Shown piece by piece: positions 46,041 through 54,255 of a stretch of DNA of 64,000 nt. The stretch is taken from the NCBI GenBank assembly GCA_002716385.1, contig PBAX01000023.1, positions 62,001 through 126,000 on the forward strand, given 5' to 3'. Made by a program: the position numbers and the translations under genes. Every line of letters starts with the position of its first letter. Position 1 is the first letter of the stretch. The notes under the pieces were generated by a model that saw only the letters and a program-made list of their open reading frames with translations, ran no database searches and was not told the origin of the DNA. The stretch comes from Phycisphaerae bacterium. GTDB lineage: Bacteria > Planctomycetota > Phycisphaerae > Phycisphaerales > SM1A02.

Positions 46041-47930
46041 ATGACTTCAAGATTTCCCATCAACATCATGGCCCCGCTGCTCATCGGAATACCCGTGCTG
46101 GCACTGGGCATCTGGCTTTCGATGATGTGGAACCACGAGTCGAGAATCGCGGTCGCGGAACTGGCCCACGAAAAGATCGAACAGATCCATGAACTGGCGG
46201 CTTTGAAGATCCACGACATGACCACGATGCCTCCGATGATCTGCGAACTGAACGAGGACCTCATCCGTGACGGGGATCTGGATACCTCAGACCTGAGAAG
46301 CTGGCATCCGAGATTGTTCGACGAACTTCAGGCCTTCGAAATGCTCAGTTCCATCACATGGGGTTCGGAAGATGGACGTGGACTCTGGGTGGCGCGCTAC
46401 GCGGACGGAAACTTCTATTTCGACCTGAAGGAGAACGGCAACTCGACCGTCATGAACGAGTGGCGGCTCAATGAGAACGGCACGATCATCGAACATACGA
46501 TGCACAGGTTCGAATGGGATCTCTTCAGCCGTCCCTGGTATGCGACCCCCAAGTCCAGAGGCGAAGCGTCATGGACCGAACCATATCTCTGGGCGGGAGG
46601 CGATCAGACCGACAAGACCACGGTCGGTGTGTCGTATGGTCTCCCGCTGTACAGGGAGGACGGAAGCCTCATCGGCGTCATTGACGCCGACTTCCAACTC
46701 GGCGATCTGGCGGAGTTCCTGAAGACCATCGAGACCGGAAGGGACGGCGTGGTCATTCTGTCGACCGATGATGGTCAGTTGCTGGCTGCATCCAACGAGA
46801 TTCCCTTCAGTGATGGCGACGGCGTGCTTCAACACCTCTCAACAGCCGATGATGTGGTGATCGCCCAGATGGGCGTACTCGTCGAAGAGACCGTCTCCAG
46901 CCATGACGTCAGCGAGACCATCACGATCAAGAACAAGAGCTACTACATGCACATTTCCCCGGTTGGAGAGGAGCAGGGACTGGACTGGCAGCTTGTCACC
47001 ATCATTCCGACCAATGCCTTCATCGGGAACATAGAGGCTCATTTCAGGCAGAGCATGTTTCTGAGCATCGCCGCCGTGATCTTCGTCGTGATCATCGCCA
47101 GCGCGATGGCTCGATGGCTCTTGAATCCGCTGAGCACCTTGATATCGAAGTTGAAACTGGTGGGCGAAGGCCATCTCGATACTAAGGTCCAGCTTGGAAC
47201 AGCCAAGGAGTATGTCAATCTGGGCGCCGCCATCAACGAGATGACCTCCAGCCTGCATGCCTCCCAGAGCCGGGAACAGTTCCTGCGGAGGGAACTGGAT
47301 CATCGGGTCAAGAACATGCTGGCCGAGATTCTGGCGCTCTGTCGACAGGCGGCGGATCGAAGCGACACGGACCGCAAGCTGCTTGACGATCTCGTCTCGC
47401 AGGTAGCCAGCCTCACGGGCGTTCATGATCTTCTCGGCAAGCGAGGCGCCGAAGGGCTTCACCTGAGGGAACTCATCGACTCCTGCTCGAGCCCCTATGT
47501 CCAATCGAACTCACAGATAGAAAAGGAAGGCCCCGTGGCCTTCATCAAGCCCAATGCCGCCATGTGCCTGGCACTTGTCACCAATGAACTGGCCAACAAT
47601 GCCAGAAAGTACGGGGCGCTTTCCATCGAGAACGGGCTCATCAGGACCTCGTGGTCCATCGATGACCCGAATGGCGACTACAGCGGAGTTCTCAAATGGA
47701 CCTGGGAGGAAGTTCGAGGCGTTGCCCCGGATGGCAAATACAAGAACGGATTCGGCACGCAGATGATCGAGGCCATCATTCCCTATGAGATCTCGGGCAC
47801 TGCTTCGATCGACTTCAACAGCAACGGTCTCCTCTTCACTGCGACCATTCCATTGAACTGCTTCATTCTCAAGAACGAGGATGACGACGGCGACGAAGAT
47901 GACGAACAAGGGACACTGATCAATGACTGA
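46041..47930 (+). CDS. HWE-family sensor histidine kinase with extracytoplasmic sensor and HAMP
   Basis: Protein of 629 residues. A membrane helix (about 10-28) is followed by a periplasmic domain of about 300 residues with a Cache/PDC-like pattern (DLFSRPWYATPKSRGEASWTEPY, GVSYGLPLYREDGSLIGVIDADF). A second membrane helix (near 337-360) precedes a HAMP segment. The kinase region begins RRELDHRVKNMLAEI with phospho-His421. It has the HWE hallmarks NELANNARKYGALS, WTWEE and GFGTQMIEAII. Small organic ligands are typical for such sensors; the ligand here is unknown. The stop region overlaps the response regulator by 8 bases. Confidence 0.9.
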   Translation: MTSRFPINIMAPLLIGIPVLALGIWLSMMWNHESRIAVAELAHEKIEQIHELAALKIHDMTTMPPMICELNEDLIRDGDLDTSDLRSWHPRLFDELQAFEMLSSITWGSEDGRGLWVARYADGNFYFDLKENGNSTVMNEWRLNENGTIIEHTMHRFEWDLFSRPWYATPKSRGEASWTEPYLWAGGDQTDKTTVGVSYGLPLYREDGSLIGVIDADFQLGDLAEFLKTIETGRDGVVILSTDDGQLLAASNEIPFSDGDGVLQHLSTADDVVIAQMGVLVEETVSSHDVSETITIKNKSYYMHISPVGEEQGLDWQLVTIIPTNAFIGNIEAHFRQSMFLSIAAVIFVVIIASAMARWLLNPLSTLISKLKLVGEGHLDTKVQLGTAKEYVNLGAAINEMTSSLHASQSREQFLRRELDHRVKNMLAEILALCRQAADRSDTDRKLLDDLVSQVASLTGVHDLLGKRGAEGLHLRELIDSCSSPYVQSNSQIEKEGPVAFIKPNAAMCLALVTNELANNARKYGALSIENGLIRTSWSIDDPNGDYSGVLKWTWEEVRGVAPDGKYKNGFGTQMIEAIIPYEISGTASIDFNSNGLLFTATIPLNCFILKNEDDDGDEDDEQGTLIND

Positions 47931-48291
47931 GCAGAATGAAAAACTTCTCGTGGTCGAAGACACCTTTCTGATCGCGATGCAGCTGCAGATCGATCTGAAA
48001 TCTCTTGGCTATTCGGTTGCGGGACCCGCCCCGTCCGTCGAACGGGCATTCAAGCTTCTTGATCGAGAAACCATCAAGGCTGCCCTTCTCGATGTCCATC
48101 TCGGGAACGAGAACTCGATTCCAATCGCCAACAAGCTCACCGAGCTCGACATCCCGTTCCTCTTCATCACGGGCTTTGAACGGGTGCAGGTCGATTCCAA
48201 GCAATTCGATAACCACATGCTGCTGAGAAAACCGATCAATCTCGAACAGCTCGACACGGCCATGCACAAGCTGCTGGAGAAGAACGAATGA
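47923..48291 (+). CDS. Single-domain response regulator
   Basis: Protein of 122 residues, a receiver only. VVEDTFLIA carries the acidic pair, AALLDVHLG has phosphoacceptor Asp57, FITGF supplies the Thr, and LLRKPINLEQL supplies the Lys and Pro. There is no output domain. It overlaps the HWE kinase gene by 8 bases, so it is very probably the cognate partner and works by protein contact or as a phosphate relay or sink. HWE kinases are often paired with such short regulators. It ends 37 bases from a convergent gene. Confidence 0.93.
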   Translation: MTEQNEKLLVVEDTFLIAMQLQIDLKSLGYSVAGPAPSVERAFKLLDRETIKAALLDVHLGNENSIPIANKLTELDIPFLFITGFERVQVDSKQFDNHMLLRKPINLEQLDTAMHKLLEKNE

Positions 48292-48328
48292 TCATCCCGG
48301 CAGCATCGGCCTGCAGAGGATCGCGGCG

Positions 48329-50158
48329 TCAGCTCCCCGACGCCCCCGACTCGATGGCATCCAGCTCGGTCCATCTCGCGTAGAGCGACCGGACCCTGTC
48401 CTGAGCCTGAGACAATGACTCGTAGATCTCGGCCGCCTTGATGTGATCATTGAGCACATCGGGTTCGGCCGCCTGCTTTTCCAGTTTCTCCACGAGCGAC
48501 TCCGCATCGAGAATCGATTGCTCCATCGATTCATACTCTCGGCGTTCCTTGTAGCTGAACTTGCGAGTCCGGACCGGTTGACCATGATTCGACGGCTTGC
48601 TGGCGGTTTCAGGGGAAGAAGCGGACTTCTTCTCATCGAGTTCTCTTCTGGCCCTGCTCCATTGCTCGTAGGTCTGATGGATTCTGGCACCACCATGACC
48701 ATCGATGCCAAGATACTCGGTCGCGATACGCTCCAGCATGAAACGGTCATGGGTCACCAGGACAATCGCCCCGGGGAACTCAAGGAGCGCCTGTTCGAGA
48801 ACCTCCATCGATGGAATATCGAGATCGTTGGTGGGCTCGTCCAGAAGTAGTACATCCGCGGGCTTCAACATCAGATTGGCAATCAGAAGTCGAGCCTGTT
48901 CTCCTCCGGAAAGATTGCCCACCGTGGTCGCCAGCTGATCTGGCTCGAAGAGGAAACGCCGAGCCCATCCGGTGACATGAACCATCTTCTCGCGATACTC
49001 CACCATGTCCCCCACCGGACACAAGGCCTCCTGCAGCGTCTGGTCGGCAACAAGCGTCGAACGATGCTGACTGAATGTCACGACGCGCAGATCCACGGCC
49101 TTCTTGATGCTGCCTGAATCGGGCGTCAGTTCCTCGTTCATGAGTCTGAGCAGTGTCGTCTTGCCGGAACCATTCACACCCAGCAGACCGATTCGCTGTC
49201 CCGGAGACAGCATGATCTCCAGTGAATCGAAGAGTTTCTTTCCCCCCATCGACTTGGACACGGCATGCAGACCAAGCAGCTTGTTCGTCTTTCTCTCCGT
49301 GGCCTGGAAGTCGATTGTTGTCTTCTGCTCCGGGGCCGCGTTTCGATCTCTGGTCTGCTTCAGTTCCTCCCGACGCTGACTTGCCGCCTCGACCTGCGTC
49401 TTGTTTCTGGTCTGCCGACCCTGGATGCCCTGACGAAGCCAGGCGGTATCCCGCCTCACCTTGTTGGCCAGTGCCGATTCAGCAGCCTCCTGTGAATCCA
49501 GAAAAGCCTCCTTGCGACGCAGGAACTCCGAATAGTTGCCATTGGCCTTGAAGGTCCCACCTGGATATGCCTTGGACAATTCGACGATGGCCGTAGCCGT
49601 GTTCTCGAGGAACACCCGATCGTGGGTCACGAAGATCATGGCGATTCGAGACTGCTTCACGAAGGACTCGAGCCAGAGTACGCCATCGAGATCCAGATGG
49701 TTGGTCGGTTCATCCAGAAACAGCACATCCGGTTCCCTGGCGACAGAGCAGGCGATCGCCAACCGCTTTCGCCAACCACCGGAGAGTTCCTCGACAGGCT
49801 TCTCGAAGTCGTCGAAACCCAGCTTTGAAAGCGTGATGGCAGCAGACGTATCTGGATCCGAATGCATTCCAGCATCGCGTCCCAATGACCGAAGGACTGC
49901 CGACATCGGCGTGTCCGCCTGCTCGAACCGGTCATCCTGTTCGATGTAGACCATTCTGGCGTTGCGTCGACGGACGACTTCGCCTTCATCCGGGGATTCC
50001 AGCCCAGCCAGTATCTTCAACAGCGAGGACTTACCCGCTCCATTCGGTCCGATCAAGCCCACACGATCACCATCCTCCATGTGCAACGAGACACCCTCGA
50101 AGAGAGTGTTGGCCGGATACGCCTTCGTGATGTCGCTTGCGGAAATAATGGTGGCCAT
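48329..50158 (-). CDS. ABC-F family ATPase, Uup-like
   Basis: Soluble protein of 609 residues. ATG 50158 begins the conserved MATIISASDITKAYPANTLF. There are two ABC domains: Walker A GPNGAGKSSLLK and GVNGSGKTTLLR, signatures LSGGWRKRL and LSGGEQARL, and Walker B LFLDEPTNHLDL and LLLDEPTNDLDI. No membrane domain is present. The C-terminus (about 510-605) is a charged coiled coil like that of Uup, which binds DNA or ribosomes. ABC-F proteins act on translating ribosomes; the Uup assignment rests on the C-terminal extension. Confidence 0.92.
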   Translation of the reverse strand: MATIISASDITKAYPANTLFEGVSLHMEDGDRVGLIGPNGAGKSSLLKILAGLESPDEGEVVRRRNARMVYIEQDDRFEQADTPMSAVLRSLGRDAGMHSDPDTSAAITLSKLGFDDFEKPVEELSGGWRKRLAIACSVAREPDVLFLDEPTNHLDLDGVLWLESFVKQSRIAMIFVTHDRVFLENTATAIVELSKAYPGGTFKANGNYSEFLRRKEAFLDSQEAAESALANKVRRDTAWLRQGIQGRQTRNKTQVEAASQRREELKQTRDRNAAPEQKTTIDFQATERKTNKLLGLHAVSKSMGGKKLFDSLEIMLSPGQRIGLLGVNGSGKTTLLRLMNEELTPDSGSIKKAVDLRVVTFSQHRSTLVADQTLQEALCPVGDMVEYREKMVHVTGWARRFLFEPDQLATTVGNLSGGEQARLLIANLMLKPADVLLLDEPTNDLDIPSMEVLEQALLEFPGAIVLVTHDRFMLERIATEYLGIDGHGGARIHQTYEQWSRARRELDEKKSASSPETASKPSNHGQPVRTRKFSYKERREYESMEQSILDAESLVEKLEKQAAEPDVLNDHIKAAEIYESLSQAQDRVRSLYARWTELDAIESGASGS

Positions 50159-50376
50159 GGATCGCTCCGCCGTGCCGGCGGCCCTGATACTTGAACCAAC
50201 ATGGTAGTGCAGGCGCCTCGGTTCATGAGCCATCTGTTAACAAGGCCGTGAGGAACTACAATCCAGCACTGCCAGAATGCAGCCCAGAACGACGGCGATC
50301 CCCACCGTCGCACCACTCATCTCCGCCTTCCTCACCCTTAATCGGATGAGGACGTTCTCGACAAAGGAACAATCAA

Positions 50377-51672
50377 ATGCTTCGCCTACTTGGATTGCTT
50401 GTATGTCTCGTTGTGGCCTTCGAGATCTCGACCGAAGTCGCCTGCGCCCACTTCCTGTTCGCACACGTCATTCGTGGATCCCAACCGAGAGTTGAACTTC
50501 ATTTCGCGGAGAGCGCCTGGGATTTCAGTGCGAACGATCGAATGGTCAGCCTCATGGGATCCGCTCGCTCATGGCATGCGGACGGCCAAACTCTGGAGTT
50601 TGAATCGAAGCCCCACGCGATGGTCTGCCCCATGGAGTCGGACCAGAAGATCGCCTGCTCCGAATTCACCTATGGACTCATGTCCCGAGGAGAGACCTTC
50701 CTGCTCCGGTACCACGCCAAGGGCGTTGACGGGATAGAGGCAGCGGAAACAAATGGTGGACTCCACGCCGAGATCGTCGCCACACCTTCAGAGGACGGGC
50801 AACTGATCGTGACCGTGCTTTCGAAGGGCACCCCCTTTCCGGGCGCGGAGATCATCGTCCCAACGAGCGGCATGAACACCGAAGAGATGACCACCGATGA
50901 AAATGGGCAGATTCGGATCAACACTCCGACAACTTCGTTGTACTCGTTCAGGGCCATGGTCCCTGAGGAACGAAGTGGAACTCATGATGGCAAGCCGTAT
51001 GAACTGGTTCGCCACTACACGACCCTTACCGTACATGACCATGAGAATATCCCGGAAGGTTCGGATGGTCTCGCGTGGGCGATCCTTCAGGATGCACAAC
51101 ATTGCAATGCCGCCACTGTAGGTGGCAGCTGGAATGCGAACTTTCGCATGACGGACGCTTCGGGCACACTGCAAGGCAAGCTGATGCATGACGGTCAATC
51201 GGCCCGAATCACCGAACCAGAGGAGGCCAGCGATCGGACAATCCAAACGATTGGTTCGATTCGGACGATTCACCCCGCGAATGACATCGCGATTGGATTC
51301 GAAGATGCAAGAACAGCAGCGGCGGGCTGCCGGATCGTGATCCCCGAACATGGGATGACCTATGTGATCAAGGACCGAGTTGTCGAAACGATCATCGAAA
51401 GCTCCGACGATGGAAGCAGACGCATAGATGTCACTGGAAGAACCCGACTCGAAGATGGACGCATACTCCCAGAGCGACTCGTGATCACTGAGTTCGATTC
51501 GAATGGCACCATCGAGTCGGTCACGCTCACGTCGGAGAACTACGTCGATCAGAATGGCGATCATGTACTGAAGAGTGTTTCTCACAATCACATCAACGGT
51601 CCAGGCAAATCTGACCAGACAGTGATTCGTCTGAGTGATGTTAGACAGCAGGATTCGACCAGCAGCCGATGA
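50377..51672 (+). CDS. Secreted DUF4198-like protein with C-terminal beta-rich domain
   Basis: Exported protein of 431 residues with an AAAGGAA site before ATG 50377 and a signal peptide ending near EVACAH. The mature start AHFLFAHV with ELHFAESAW resembles DUF4198/NikM-like periplasmic proteins, in which an N-terminal His after signal cleavage can bind metal. Residues 120-220 look like a carboxypeptidase-regulatory-type sandwich (PFPGAEIIVPTSGMNTEEMTT). The last 210 residues, starting LAWAILQDAQHCNA, form another beta-rich domain vaguely like DUF3386. The combination is unfamiliar, and a metal-related role is only a guess. It is a single gene. Confidence 0.65.
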   Translation: MLRLLGLLVCLVVAFEISTEVACAHFLFAHVIRGSQPRVELHFAESAWDFSANDRMVSLMGSARSWHADGQTLEFESKPHAMVCPMESDQKIACSEFTYGLMSRGETFLLRYHAKGVDGIEAAETNGGLHAEIVATPSEDGQLIVTVLSKGTPFPGAEIIVPTSGMNTEEMTTDENGQIRINTPTTSLYSFRAMVPEERSGTHDGKPYELVRHYTTLTVHDHENIPEGSDGLAWAILQDAQHCNAATVGGSWNANFRMTDASGTLQGKLMHDGQSARITEPEEASDRTIQTIGSIRTIHPANDIAIGFEDARTAAAGCRIVIPEHGMTYVIKDRVVETIIESSDDGSRRIDVTGRTRLEDGRILPERLVITEFDSNGTIESVTLTSENYVDQNGDHVLKSVSHNHINGPGKSDQTVIRLSDVRQQDSTSSR

Positions 51673-51829
51673 CCTTCACCTGATTGGCCAAAGCAAATCT
51701 CCTGTAGAAGACATGCATTCTTGCCTGATGGTGAATACCTCCACTGCAATCTTGAATGCACATTTGAATAGGCTCAAAGCCGCTTGGTATTGAATCTCTG
51801 TCTCAATTGCTTGTTTGAATGCGCACCTC

Positions 51830-51857
51830 TTGAAGTATGAACCACCGCGGCGATAAT
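51830..51857 (+). promoter_or_regulatory. Predicted promoter of the four-gene dockerin operon
   Basis: TTGAAG (51830-51835) and GATAAT (51852-51857) are separated by 16 bases and match four and five of six sigma-70 positions. The start point would be near 51864, about 36 bases before ATG 51900. It is the best promoter-like sequence in the AT-rich 227-base leader. Confidence 0.45.
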
Positions 51858-51870
51858 GCACGCAGTGCAT
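51856..51870. promoter_or_regulatory. Perfect dyad over the predicted -10/start site, possible operator
   Basis: ATGCAC-GCA-GTGCAT is a perfect 6-3-6 inverted repeat that overlaps the end of the predicted -10 element and the start point. This is a classic position for a repressor operator; it could also be a 5' mRNA hairpin. Confidence 0.4.
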
Positions 51871-51899
51871 AAACGTTTGACTTCATTAGGGGGAATTTA

Positions 51900-52643
51900 A
51901 TGAATCGTCTTCAAACACTTCTCACGTTGGCAATGGTGTGCCTGTTCATGGGCATGGCCCATGCAGAAACCCACGTCCTATATCCGATCGATTCCGCCAG
52001 AACATCACCAAGTTCCAACTGGGGTTCATGCTGTGGTGTCAGCAGTTTCGATACCGGCGGCTCCACCATCTCGATCAATGCCTGCACCTACCAGGGCGGG
52101 TATTGCATGGGCGATACCCACAGAGCGGTGTTCCTGTTCGAGATGCCTCAACTGACACTGGGCTCCACCATTGATCTGATGGTGCTCAATGGTGGCCGCT
52201 CAGGCGCAACCGGCTCGGGATCCATCGCCTGGCGATGGACGAACTCGCCAACGCTCTCGACGATCGATATCACCGACACGATCTATTCACCAGATGTTTC
52301 GCAGACGATCAACTGGTCAGGAGGATCCACCTACTCCATCACCACGCCTTCTGCGTTCTACGAGGGCGGCATTGGTGACTATCTGATGGTGTCCGCGTCG
52401 ATCGGCAACTCATATGCCATGTCGCTATCCAACTCCGGATCCACCGCCAGCAAGCTGGTCTTCTCCAGCCAACCGGGATGTCCGAGCGACTTCGATGCCA
52501 ATGGATCGGTCGATGTCAGCGATGTGCTCACGCTTCTCGGAGCCTATGGAACCACCAGTAGCGATCATGATCTCGATGGAGACGATTATGTCGGCGTGAA
52601 CGATCTTCTTCTTTTACTGGATGCCTTTGGAGAGTGCCCATGA
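51900..52643 (+). CDS. Secreted DNRLRE/CBM96-like protein with dockerin, paralogue 1
   Basis: Exported protein of 247 residues. AGGGGGAA precedes ATG 51900 and a signal peptide ends near MAHA. Residues about 25-190 form a beta-sandwich-type domain with an early Cys pair (GSCCGVSS) and the segment HRAVFLFEMPQLTLGSTIDLMVL. That segment corresponds to the (L)xRFDLSxIPxGATIxSAxL stretch of DNRLRE/CBM96-like domains. Two EF-hand-like dockerin repeats end the protein (DFDANGSVDVSDVLTLLGAYG and LDGDDYVGVNDLLLLLDAFG). It is the first of four coupled paralogues; its stop overlaps the next ATG as ATGA. Binding or structural use is inferred. Confidence 0.8.
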   Translation: MNRLQTLLTLAMVCLFMGMAHAETHVLYPIDSARTSPSSNWGSCCGVSSFDTGGSTISINACTYQGGYCMGDTHRAVFLFEMPQLTLGSTIDLMVLNGGRSGATGSGSIAWRWTNSPTLSTIDITDTIYSPDVSQTINWSGGSTYSITTPSAFYEGGIGDYLMVSASIGNSYAMSLSNSGSTASKLVFSSQPGCPSDFDANGSVDVSDVLTLLGAYGTTSSDHDLDGDDYVGVNDLLLLLDAFGECP

Positions 52644-53509
52644 ACCACATGGCGGTTTACATTCTCTCAGCCTTTCTTCTTTGCTCGGCTTCGTCACAGG
52701 CGGCCGTAGAGACCATCGATATCCCCTGGTCGCAGACCGCCAGCATGGGTGCCACAAACTGTTGCACCTACAGCTCGTTGACCAGCTGGAATGGTGAATT
52801 CACCTACTCGAAAAAATGTTCCACATATGCAGGGTCCTGCATGGGTTCGCGCAGAGGCGCCTTCTGGCATTTTGATCTCTCCGCCATTCCCTCCGATGCC
52901 ACAATCGTGTCCTGCTCATTCCGAGGCATGACCGAGTACCCAGATATGGGCGGAGATACGACGATCGGAATCGAGGGGACGACCGGATCTCTCACTACAT
53001 CGATGGCATTTTCAGTCATCAATTCCCCGCAATGGCAGTACAGCGGCTATTTCTGGGGTGGCAACTTCACGTTCAGCCTGCCCAGCTCGGTCGTAGAATC
53101 GGCACGTGATGATGGAATGCTCACGATCTACGCCTATGTCTCCAACAGCGGCGGAGTCAACGTTCACAACACCGGCTCAAACGCCGCACGACTGAATGTC
53201 GTACTCGATGTGCCGTCCATCTATGGCGCTTGCTGCATGGATTCGGGCAACTGCGTCGTGATCAATCAGCTGGCTTGCGAGAATGCAGACTTTGATTTTC
53301 TCGGCGAGGGCACGGAATGCCCCGAGGACAGCTGTCTTGAGTGTGCAGGCGATCTGAACGGGGACAGCGCATCCGATGTCGATGACATCCTGATGCTTCT
53401 TCAGAACTACGGCATGACAGGCGATGCACTGGATGGAGATCTTGACGGCGACGATGATGTCGACGTAAATGATCTCCTGGCATTACTGTCCTACTTTGGA
53501 GATTGCTGA
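52640..53509 (+). CDS. Secreted DNRLRE/CBM96-like protein with GACC module and dockerin, paralogue 2
   Basis: Exported protein of 289 residues from ATG 52640, preceded by GGAGAG; the GTG six bases earlier is unlikely. After the signal peptide comes the same sandwich domain as paralogue 1, with TNCCTYSS and RGAFWHFDLSAIPSDATIVSCSF. Unlike the other three it then has a GACC six-cysteine module (about 193-230), followed by two dockerin-like repeats (DLNGDSASDVDDILMLL and LDGDDDVDVNDLLALL). Its stop overlaps the next start as TGATG. Confidence 0.8.
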   Translation: MNHMAVYILSAFLLCSASSQAAVETIDIPWSQTASMGATNCCTYSSLTSWNGEFTYSKKCSTYAGSCMGSRRGAFWHFDLSAIPSDATIVSCSFRGMTEYPDMGGDTTIGIEGTTGSLTTSMAFSVINSPQWQYSGYFWGGNFTFSLPSSVVESARDDGMLTIYAYVSNSGGVNVHNTGSNAARLNVVLDVPSIYGACCMDSGNCVVINQLACENADFDFLGEGTECPEDSCLECAGDLNGDSASDVDDILMLLQNYGMTGDALDGDLDGDDDVDVNDLLALLSYFGDC

Positions 53510-54255
53510 TGAAATTTACATCAAGAATCATCCTAGCCAGCTTGGCACTGACGGCAATACCTGGTCATGCAGAGATGCAGATCGCAGAGATCGAGGATAC
53601 GCAGGCTGTACAACTCTGGTGGAGCGGGGGATTCCAGTGCGCCAACAACTACTGGTACAGCAATCCACCGATGATGCAGGGTGGCTTCTGCACGCTGAAT
53701 ACCATCGACTACACCTACAGTGGAAAGAAGATCTCCTTGTGGCGATTCAATCTGTCCACGATTCCCGAAGCGGCGTCCGTCATCTCACTGAAGATACGAC
53801 TCGAAGGATCCGCCACATGGGGGCAGCAGGGCAACCTCTTCAAGCTAGGTATGAAAACGGGTACGGGCGCCTTGACCATTCAGGATGGAGAGGCCCTCTA
53901 CAACCAGGGTGAAATTTTCGCTCAACCGGCACCCTCCGAGTCCATGGAATACGAGCTCGATACGAATCACATCATCGAGGCCCAGGGCACCACCGATTGG
54001 CTGGTCGTGAGCATGTCGGCGGAGTATTCATCATCCACGGCCTATCTTGACACGAATGCCGCACTGATCGTCGGGTACGACCTGGAGACCTGCGAAGGCG
54101 ACTTCAACCAAAACGGCGAGGTCGATGTCGATGATTTACTGGCCTTGATCAATGCCTATGGCAACTTGGACAATCAGTATGACCTCGATGGAAATTCACT
54201 GATCAACGTCAATGACGTCCTTCTGCTTCTAACCGCGTATGGTGAGTGCCAATGA
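53509..54255 (+). CDS. Secreted DNRLRE/CBM96-like protein with dockerin, paralogue 3
   Basis: Exported protein of 248 residues. ATG 53509 overlaps the previous stop and GGAG lies 9 bases upstream; the ORF track's TTG is not needed. The signal peptide ends near PGHA. The sandwich domain contains ISLWRFNLSTIPEAASVISLKI, matching the DNRLRE pattern. The two dockerin-like repeats (FNQNGEVDVDDLLALINAYG and LDGNSLINVNDVLLLLTAYG) are nearly identical in DNA to those of paralogue 4. The next gene's ATG overlaps this stop. Confidence 0.8.
   Translation: MKFTSRIILASLALTAIPGHAEMQIAEIEDTQAVQLWWSGGFQCANNYWYSNPPMMQGGFCTLNTIDYTYSGKKISLWRFNLSTIPEAASVISLKIRLEGSATWGQQGNLFKLGMKTGTGALTIQDGEALYNQGEIFAQPAPSESMEYELDTNHIIEAQGTTDWLVVSMSAEYSSSTAYLDTNAALIVGYDLETCEGDFNQNGEVDVDDLLALINAYGNLDNQYDLDGNSLINVNDVLLLLTAYGECQ
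54076..54134 (+). repeat. Near-identical dockerin-coding segment, copy 1
   Basis: This 59-base segment of paralogue 3 matches 54837-54895 in paralogue 4 with two mismatches, both silent third-position changes. The flanking domain-coding DNA is much more diverged, so the dockerin part was duplicated or converted more recently. Confidence 0.85.

Noticed and set aside
39973-48291. Integrated element spanning the permease to the response regulator
   Set aside because: No integrase, transposase, direct-repeat boundary or tRNA target is visible, and the genes are ordinary housekeeping or signalling genes.
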